Shown: one piece after another, positions 1-5,126 of the stretch | Numbering within the stretch: position 1 is the first letter of the stretch | Layout: every line of letters starts with the position of its first letter | Origin: Chloroflexota bacterium | GTDB lineage: Bacteria; Chloroflexota; UBA6077; JACCZL01 | Direction of reading: 5' to 3' | DNA length: 5,126 nucleotides | NCBI GenBank assembly: GCA_013695975.1 | Contig: JACCZL010000729.1 | Coordinates: 1 to 5,126 of the forward strand | Notes under the pieces: generated by a model | What the model saw: the letters and a program-made list of their open reading frames with translations, nothing else | Told to the model about the DNA's origin: nothing | Database searches by the model: none | Translations under genes and position numbers: made by a program

Positions 1-192
1 CGGATCGGCGCCGCTGATCGCCCCTTCGCGAAACTGGGGCGGGACGTTGGCCGAAAAGTAGGCCCACGCCGCCAGCTCCCAGGCCGCGAGCAGCGCCAGG
101 GCTACCATCAGCACCGCGATCGGGTCACTCCAGGACGATGGACGGACGATCGACGACCGCCTGTCGTTCGTCCGCCGTCGAGCATCGTCCAT
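1..192 (-). CDS. ABC transporter permease, N-terminal 64 residues (gene continues past the left edge)
   Basis: Probably the inner-membrane permease subunit of the importer whose ATPase is encoded just upstream. The frame is open from ATG 192-190 to base 1 (64 codons). It reads as a basic, Arg-rich cytoplasmic N-terminus (about residues 1-20), then one hydrophobic segment (about residues 25-46, IAVLMVALALLAAWELAAWA), then an extracytoplasmic stretch rich in Pro and Gly. A first helix containing a WEL motif is common at the start of SsuC/TauC-type permeases (BPD_transp_1 family); the diagnostic EAA loop would lie outside the window. The start was chosen because it lies 11 bp after the ATPase stop codon and the frame has no earlier usable start; the ribosome binding site is weak (GGACGA). 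The tight spacing indicates one transcript with the ATPase. The start codon lies inside one arm of an inverted repeat. The permease assignment is inferred from one helix plus gene order; the substrate is unknown. Confidence 0.72.
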   Translation of the reverse strand, partial: MDDARRRTNDRRSSIVRPSSWSDPIAVLMVALALLAAWELAAWAYFSANVPPQFREGAISGADP

Positions 193-196
193 CGTC
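134..196. repeat. Inverted repeat with 11-bp perfect arms spanning the permease start
   Basis: GACGATGGACG at 134-144 is exactly the reverse complement of CGTCCATCGTC at 186-196, with 41 bp between the arms. In the minus-strand transcript the 5' arm contains the permease ATG (192-190), so pairing would bury the start codon. The spacer is itself rich in CGA/GAC and could form smaller hairpins. The repeat is seen directly; a regulatory role is only inferred, and low-complexity Arg/Asp coding sequence could produce such arms by chance. Confidence 0.45.
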
Positions 197-203
197 GTCC
201 GGT

Positions 204-1100
204 TCAGTCCGCGTGCTGGTCGACTTCGCGGAGGTTCTGGCGGACGCCGGCGATCAGCTCGAAGAAGCGGGGCGCCTCGCGCGTCTCGGGGCCACGCGGA
301 CGGGGCAGGTCGACCCCGACCACCGTCTCGATCCGGCCCGGCCGCGGCGACATCACGACCACGCGATCCGAGAGGAAGACGGCCTCGGCGATGCTGTGGG
401 TAACGAAGACCACGGTCGTCGCGGTCTCGGCCCAGATGGTCAGCAGCTCGCGGTTGAGCCGCTCGCGGGTCATCTCGTCGAGCGCCCCGAACGGCTCGTC
501 CATCAGCAGCACCGACGGTCGAAACGAGAGCGCCCGGGCGATGCTGACCCGCTGCTGCATCCCCCCCGACAGCTCCCAGGGGTAGCGGTCGCCGAAGTCG
601 GCCAGGCCGACGAGCTCTAACAGCGCCTCCGCCCGCTCGCGCCGCTCCGCCTTCGGGACCTTCATCACCTCGAGCGGAAGCTGGACGTTCTGGCAAACCG
701 TCCGCCAGTCGTAGAGGACCGGCTGTTGGAAGACGATCCCGTAGTCGCGCGCCAGACGGGCCTGGCGCGGGGTCTTGCCGTTGACGCGGACGGTGCCGGC
801 GCTCGGGGGCAGCAGGTCGCCGATCAGCCGCAGCAGGGTGCTCTTGCCGCAGCCCGACGGCCCGATCAGCGCGACGAACTCGCGCGACCTGATCTCGAGG
901 CTCACGTCCTGGAGGGCGCGGACAACCCCCGACGGCTCGTCGGGCGACCCGAAGACCATCGAGACGTCCTGGATCGAGATAGCGGCTCCAGCCGTCGCCG
1001 GCGCGGCATTCGTCGGCTCGAACGCGATGGTGACCGTACCAGGCCTCCTCGAAGATTGAGGCGGATTGTAGCAAGCGATGCCGGCGCTGTCATCGTGCAT
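204..1100 (-). CDS. ABC transporter ATP-binding protein, nitrate/sulfonate/taurine (SsuB/TauB) type
   Basis: Cytoplasmic ATPase subunit that would drive import of a small solute through the permease encoded just downstream. Counting from ATG 1100 (298 residues), all the ABC motifs are present: Walker A GPSGCGKST at 80-88, Q-loop FQQP with Gln125, signature LSGGMQQ at 177-183, Walker B VLLMDEP at 197-203 followed by FGALD, and the H-loop His235 in VFVTHS. The C-terminal SPRPGRI motif (251-257) and overall length are typical of the SsuB/TauB/NrtD group, whose members serve sulfonate, taurine, nitrate or pyrimidine-precursor importers; the substrate cannot be chosen here. The start is uncertain. 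ATG 1100 is the nearest canonical start that avoids the upstream Uma2 gene, but a strong promoter at 1093-1065 and a GAGGAGG site at 1050-1044 lie downstream of it. Translation more probably begins at about 1037-1034 (ACG or GTC), giving about 276 residues. The function is sure; only the N-terminus is in doubt. Confidence 0.93.
   Translation of the reverse strand: MHDDSAGIACYNPPQSSRRPGTVTIAFEPTNAAPATAGAAISIQDVSMVFGSPDEPSGVVRALQDVSLEIRSREFVALIGPSGCGKSTLLRLIGDLLPPSAGTVRVNGKTPRQARLARDYGIVFQQPVLYDWRTVCQNVQLPLEVMKVPKAERRERAEALLELVGLADFGDRYPWELSGGMQQRVSIARALSFRPSVLLMDEPFGALDEMTRERLNRELLTIWAETATTVVFVTHSIAEAVFLSDRVVVMSPRPGRIETVVGVDLPRPRGPETREAPRFFELIAGVRQNLREVDQHAD
1044..1050 (-). promoter_or_regulatory. 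Strong ribosome binding site before the ABC ATPase
   Basis: GAGGAGG (reading 1050 to 1044) is a near-perfect Shine-Dalgarno sequence. It lies 6 bases before an in-frame ACG (1037-1035) and 9 bases before an in-frame GTC (1034-1032), but no ATG, GTG or TTG follows at a usable distance in any frame. Its position just downstream of a good promoter argues that the ATPase is translated from here. Confidence 0.6.
1065..1093 (-). promoter_or_regulatory. Sigma-70-type promoter with extended -10, driving the ABC operon
   Basis: Reading the minus strand: -35 ATGACA (1093-1088, 5 of 6 to TTGACA), a 17-bp spacer, and -10 TACAAT (1070-1065, 5 of 6 to TATAAT), preceded by TGC, which makes an extended -10. 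Transcription would begin near 1058-1056, about 7 bases before GAGGAGG. An AT-rich TACAAT at ideal spacing is notable in this GC-rich sequence. The promoter overlaps the region that would code for the first residues of the ATPase if ATG 1100 were used. Confidence 0.62.
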
Positions 1101-1137
1101 ACTGCTCGGACATCCAACCGGCGCAGCGCGAAGTGGG

Positions 1138-1707
1138 CTACGGCGTGTCGCTCGGCGGCCCGAGGACCGCGTCGACCCGGACCATGAAGTCGGGAGCGAA
1201 GAGCGGGCTGACCTGCTCATCCCGCCCGAACAGCCGGATCAGTCGATACCCGATCGGCGAGGGATCGCGGTGGACCTCGAGCCGATCGGCCACGAGGTCG
1301 ACGAGCCACAGCTCGACCACCCCGGCCCGGGCGTAGGCCGGCGCCTTGATCTCGCGATCGACGCCGACCGAGCTGCTCGCCACCTCGATGGCGAGTAGGA
1401 CGTCGGCCGGCCCCGGATGGCGCGCCTGCGAGACGTCTGGACGGAGCACCGCCAGGTCGGGCTGGGGTGTAAACCAGTCATCCAAACGCACCGGGTTCTG
1501 GACGCTCACGATCACCGCGTCGCCGAGTCGCGCGAAGATCTGCCCCAGTCGGTTCACGCACCAGGCATGGGGCGTGCCGATCGGGCTCATCGCGACGATC
1601 TCCCCCTCGAGCAGCTCGACGCGCTCATCCTCGCCGAGGATGCCGGCCTCGGCCATCTGCTCGAACTCATCAGCCGTGAACCGTCTTCGCTGGAGTGCCA
1701 CAACCAT
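1138..1707 (-). CDS. Uma2 family endonuclease-like protein (PD-(D/E)XK fold, DUF820)
   Basis: A 189-residue protein of the Uma2/DUF820 family (PF05685), which has a restriction-endonuclease-like fold but no settled cellular role. The family core is visible: an N-terminal FTADEFEQM helix (10-18), ERVELLEGEIVAMSP (28-42), PQPDLAVL with putative metal ligand Asp84, LAIEVASSS with Glu108, and DREIKAPAYARAGVVELWLVD with Lys121 as the K of the D-ExK-like active site. Length is normal for the family and all three key residues are intact, so it looks functional. The start at ATG 1707 (MVVALQ) was chosen because GGAGG (1719-1715) lies 7 bases upstream and the family match begins just after it; the open frame extends further upstream but runs into the promoter region. 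It lies 37 bp upstream of ATG 1100 of the ATPase gene on the same strand but that gene has its own promoter, so the two are probably separate units. These genes are often multicopy and scattered in Chloroflexota and cyanobacteria. Confidence 0.9.
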   Translation of the reverse strand: MVVALQRRRFTADEFEQMAEAGILGEDERVELLEGEIVAMSPIGTPHAWCVNRLGQIFARLGDAVIVSVQNPVRLDDWFTPQPDLAVLRPDVSQARHPGPADVLLAIEVASSSVGVDREIKAPAYARAGVVELWLVDLVADRLEVHRDPSPIGYRLIRLFGRDEQVSPLFAPDFMVRVDAVLGPPSDTP

Positions 1708-1725
1708 GGCGCATCCTCCGCGTGC

Positions 1726-1767
1726 ATTATATTCGGCCGGCACGCCCATTGCCGGATGCCCTGTCAA
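1726..1767 (-). promoter_or_regulatory. Putative promoter elements of the Uma2 gene, oddly spaced
   Basis: On the minus strand a perfect TATAAT lies at 1731-1726, 18 bases before the Uma2 ATG, and a perfect TTGACA lies at 1767-1762. The gap between the two hexamers is 30 bp, far over the usual 16-18, and no good -35 lies at 17 bp from the TATAAT. If TATAAT works as a -10, transcription would start at about 1720-1718, right at the GGAGG ribosome binding site, leaving a leader of only about 12 bases. A promoter somewhere here is likely because the genes on either side diverge, but the exact elements are uncertain. Confidence 0.4.
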
Positions 1768-1888
1768 CGCCCTACAGTTAGATCGGCGGACGCGATCGGG
1801 CCGCCACGGAGCCGGCGCCATGCCGCTTCGTTGGACCGTTATAGAAGACGCGACGCCGCTAGGGCTGCGGCTCGTCTTGGTGAGGGCG

Positions 1889-3616
1889 ATGATTCGGACG
1901 TTCCCAAGGATGCTGCCGGCGATTCGCCTCGCGGGGTATTGGCGTCCATTGCTGCTGACGATCGCCGGGTTCGGTGTGACCGCCCTGGTCGGGCTCGTCG
2001 CGGCCGCGACGTGGATCTACCTGGCCCTGGGGCAGGCGCCGCCGGGCGTGGGGCTGGACGTGCGCAACGACGCCGCCGACGTCCCGCTCGAGACGGCGAT
2101 TCGCGTCGTGCCTGAAGGCTGGGCGCCCCAGGTCGAGAGCGCGACGCTAGTCGAGACGTCGCTCGAGGATGGCGGGCGGAGCGGCGCCACCCGCGAGATC
2201 CCGCTCAGCGTCGAGGTACTCCGGGCCGGGCGCGATCCCGGTCAGACCGAGCTGCTGGTCCGTCCGGCCAGCGGGACGCTTCGACCGGACGCGGCCTACC
2301 GCCTGACCGTGCGCGGGTCGGCCCTTCAGGCAGCGCTCCCCTATCCCCAGCCGGCGCCTTTCGAGCAAGAGATCCGCTTCACCACTCCGGCCTCGCCGCG
2401 CCCGCTGCCCCAGCCTGAAGCCAAGACGATCCGCTGGCAAGAGCCCGTTCAGATTCGCTGGAGCATGCCGATCGAGGAGCTCCGCTACCAGGTTTCGCCG
2501 CCGGCCACGACGCGCTCCTCGATCGACTCGGCCGATCGGCGCACCGCCCAGGTCGTGATCGAAAACCCGGAAGAGGCGACGACCTACGAGGTCACGGTGA
2601 CCGACGCCCTCGGCGCCAACGGGATGCTCCTGCAGCGTCCGGCCACCTACCGCGCGACCACCCCGGTTCGCCCACGGCTTGTCGACGCCGAGGAGACGAT
2701 CGACGTCGAGGTCGGCAGGTCCGTCCAGTTTCGCTGGAACGTGCCGGTCGAGAAGGTCGAGTACGCGATCGGCCCGGAGGTCGCGAGCGCGATGCGGCCG
2801 GTGCCCGGCGACCCGAAGGCGACCGAGCTGCGCTTGCAGGGGCTGGACCAGGGAACGACTTACGAGCTGACCATCTCTGGCGCCCAGACCGCCAGCGGCG
2901 CCCCGCTGGCCGAGCCGCGCACGATCACCCTGGTGACGCCGCGCAAGCTGATGGTCGACGAGATCGTCACCGCCGGCGGCGCGCGCGCCTCGGTCGGGAC
3001 CCGGCCGATCATCGTCTTCGCCGATCCGATCCGCGACCGCCGCGTTGCCGAGGGGGCCATCTCGGTCGAGCCGCCGACCCCTGGCCGGTTCGAGTGGCTC
3101 GACGACACGCAGGTCCGCTTCATCCCGAACCGGAGCTTGCCCTACGACACCGAGGTCACGTTCCGCATCCGCCCGGGACCCGACGGTCCTCGCTCCGTCT
3201 CCGGTGGCTACTTCGAGCGGGCTCCGGTCCTGTCGTTCACGACCGAGGTCGACAAGATCATCGACGTCAACGTCACCCGGCAGGTCATGACGCTGATCGA
3301 GCAGGGCCGCGCCGTCCAGACCCTACCGGTCGCGACCGGCGTGCCGGGCGCCGACACTCCGCTCGGCGAGTTTTCGGTCCAGTACAAGATGCCAATCGCA
3401 CGCTTTCGGGGGACCAACCCCGGCGGCCGCACCTACGACATCGCGGACGTCAAGTGGGTGCTCGCGTTCATGGGCGACTACACTATCCACGGGGCTTACT
3501 GGCGGGCCGCGTTTGGGACGCCGGGCAGCAACGGCTGCGTCAGCTTGACGGACGCGAACGCCAAGCTGGTCTACGATTGGGCGCCCGAAGGAACCCTGGT
3601 CCGCATCCACTTCTAA
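1889..3616 (+). CDS. Membrane-anchored L,D-transpeptidase (YkuD domain) with Ig-like modules
   Basis: A 575-residue enzyme expected to act outside the membrane, making 3-3 peptidoglycan cross-links or attaching proteins to stem peptides. Order: basic cytoplasmic tail (1-19), signal-anchor helix (about 20-48), a bacterial Ig-like region (about 55-167), two mutually similar modules (about 178-259 and 265-350, sharing RWSMPIEELRYQVSP / RWNVPVEKVEYAIGP and TTYEVTVTDA / TTYELTISGA), a third Ig-like (Big_5-type) domain (about 368-452) and a C-terminal YkuD catalytic domain (about 456-575). The catalytic domain shows TPLGEFSV (490-497), IHGAYW with His534, and SNGCVSL with nucleophile Cys550. His534 to Cys550 fits the family spacing, but the usual His before GC is Asn548. 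There is no Lys/Arg-rich peptidoglycan-binding domain; the Ig-like stalk probably spans part of the wall. The start at ATG 1889 was chosen for GGTGA five bases upstream and a compact signal anchor; ATG 1820 (GGAG 8 bases upstream, 598 residues) is a real alternative. It is divergent from Uma2 and probably cotranscribed with the DUF1059 gene. Confidence 0.9.
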   Translation: MIRTFPRMLPAIRLAGYWRPLLLTIAGFGVTALVGLVAAATWIYLALGQAPPGVGLDVRNDAADVPLETAIRVVPEGWAPQVESATLVETSLEDGGRSGATREIPLSVEVLRAGRDPGQTELLVRPASGTLRPDAAYRLTVRGSALQAALPYPQPAPFEQEIRFTTPASPRPLPQPEAKTIRWQEPVQIRWSMPIEELRYQVSPPATTRSSIDSADRRTAQVVIENPEEATTYEVTVTDALGANGMLLQRPATYRATTPVRPRLVDAEETIDVEVGRSVQFRWNVPVEKVEYAIGPEVASAMRPVPGDPKATELRLQGLDQGTTYELTISGAQTASGAPLAEPRTITLVTPRKLMVDEIVTAGGARASVGTRPIIVFADPIRDRRVAEGAISVEPPTPGRFEWLDDTQVRFIPNRSLPYDTEVTFRIRPGPDGPRSVSGGYFERAPVLSFTTEVDKIIDVNVTRQVMTLIEQGRAVQTLPVATGVPGADTPLGEFSVQYKMPIARFRGTNPGGRTYDIADVKWVLAFMGDYTIHGAYWRAAFGTPGSNGCVSLTDANAKLVYDWAPEGTLVRIHF

Positions 3617-3643
3617 CGGGGCAGCGAGAGAGGAGAGGAACCG

Positions 3644-3820
3644 ATGACCAAGGTATTGCATTGCGCGGAAGTCGTGCCCGGTTGCGCACACACGATGGAG
3701 GGCGAGACGGAGGACGAGGTGATGCAGCAGGCCAGCGCGCACGCGGCCAGCGAGCACGACATGACCGACATCTCGCCGGAGCTGGCCGAGAAGGTGCGCT
3801 CGCGGATCAAGGACGAGTAG
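3644..3820 (+). CDS. DUF1059 family small protein
   Basis: A 58-residue soluble acidic protein matching the DUF1059 pattern: MTKVLHCAEVVPGCAHTMEG at the N-terminus with Cys7, Cys14 and His16, then the typical ETEDEVMQQASAHAASEH helix with His33 and His39, ending in a short helix of charged residues. The spaced Cys and His residues suggest metal binding, as the family is sometimes labelled, but its function is not known. Length is normal for the family, so it is complete. ATG 3644 follows an AGGAGAGGAA ribosome binding site (3631-3640). It starts 27 bp after the L,D-transpeptidase stop with no terminator between, so it is likely in the same operon; whether the two share a function cannot be told. 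It converges on the malate synthase gene. Confidence 0.88.
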   Translation: MTKVLHCAEVVPGCAHTMEGETEDEVMQQASAHAASEHDMTDISPELAEKVRSRIKDE

Positions 3821-3836
3821 GGGGCGCGATCGGTCG

Positions 3837-3876
3837 TCGCGCCATCCCGTAGGGGCTCGCGCCATCCTGTAGGGGC
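3837..3876. repeat. Tandem duplication of a 20-bp unit
   Basis: TCGCGCCATCCCGTAGGGGC (3837-3856) is followed at once by a copy (3857-3876) differing at one base, C3848 versus T3868. The second copy runs straight into the palindrome at 3867-3897, so its GTAGGGGC half doubles as part of the hairpin stem. The GTAGGGGC core in both copies could pair with GCCCCTAC at 3888-3895, giving alternative hairpins. It looks like a decayed or growing intergenic repeat element. It is not a CRISPR array: there are only two units and no spacers. Confidence 0.75.
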
Positions 3877-3891
3877 GGGGTTGCCCCGCCC

Positions 3892-3897
<6 letters not shown>
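3867..3897. terminator. Perfect 14-bp hairpin between convergent genes, likely two-way terminator or REP-like element
   Basis: The arm CTGTAGGGGCGGGG (3867-3880), a TTG loop (3881-3883) and its exact reverse complement (3884-3897) form a very stable GC-rich stem. It sits 46 bases after the DUF1059 stop and covers the last Leu codon and TAG stop of the convergent malate synthase gene. No T-tract follows on either strand, so it is not a classic intrinsic terminator. GTAGGGGCGGGG-type palindromes recur between genes in many Chloroflexota-like genomes, so a dispersed repeat is equally possible. The structure is certain; the role is inferred. Confidence 0.6.

Positions 3898-5126
<1,229 letters not shown>

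Noticed and set aside
1101..1220. Extension of the ABC ATPase frame to 1220
   Set aside because: It would overlap the end of the Uma2 gene and reads as Ser/Arg-rich shadow sequence.
1138..1707. Uma2 protein as part of a restriction or defence cassette
   Set aside because: No methyltransferase, helicase or other defence partner is adjacent. Its neighbours are transport and cell-wall genes.
1749..1778. Plus-strand TTGCCG-18 bp-TACAGT as a promoter for the transpeptidase
   Set aside because: Each hexamer matches consensus at only 4 of 6 positions. A promoter must exist in this divergent region, but this one cannot be distinguished from chance.
1708..1821. N-terminal extension of the Uma2 frame to 1821
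   Set aside because: The extra 38 residues cover the putative promoter and ribosome binding site, show no family similarity, and a well-placed GGAGG precedes ATG 1707.
1840..1845. Plus-strand TATAGA as a -10 that would settle the transpeptidase start at 1889
   Set aside because: No recognisable -35 lies 16-18 bp upstream.
1346..1888. Upstream extension of the plus-strand transpeptidase frame as far as 1346
   Set aside because: It runs antisense through the Uma2 gene, gives Ser/Arg-rich low-complexity sequence with no family resemblance, and precedes the clear signal-anchor start. Only ATG 1820 remains a fair alternative.

Overview
The window is GC-rich (mid-60s percent by eye) with densely packed genes. 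The gene content is ordinary bacterial: a nitrate/sulfonate/taurine-type ABC transporter, a Uma2-family protein, a membrane-anchored L,D-transpeptidase with Ig-like modules, a DUF1059 mini-protein and a malate synthase A. This mix, with a GTAGGGGCGGGG-type intergenic palindrome, suggests a Chloroflexota-like bacterium (Thermomicrobia/Sphaerobacter type). That placement is an impression from gene style, not a proven assignment.

Layout. Positions 1-1100 (minus strand) hold an ABC importer operon: an ATPase (204 to about 1034-1100), followed 11 bp downstream by the first 64 codons of a permease (1-192) that runs off the left edge. Positions 1138-1707 (minus) hold a Uma2-family PD-(D/E)XK protein. 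A 181-bp divergent intergenic region (1708-1888) separates it from a plus-strand pair: a 575-residue L,D-transpeptidase (1889-3616) and, 27 bp later, a 58-residue DUF1059 protein (3644-3820). Positions 3821-3891 contain a 20-bp tandem duplication and a perfect 14-bp-arm hairpin. The hairpin overlaps the last codons of a convergent minus-strand malate synthase A gene (3892-5126), whose 5' end lies outside the window.

The genes do not form one pathway. The ABC proteins import a small solute whose identity cannot be read here. The transpeptidase would act on the cell wall outside the membrane. Malate synthase is the second enzyme of the glyoxylate shunt. I see no evidence of a new multi-gene system. 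The points most worth a second look are an ATPase gene with a convincing promoter and ribosome binding site but no canonical start codon after them, an Asn in place of the usual His in the transpeptidase SHGC motif, an inverted repeat that could hide the permease start codon, and the repeat/hairpin fused to the malate synthase stop codon.
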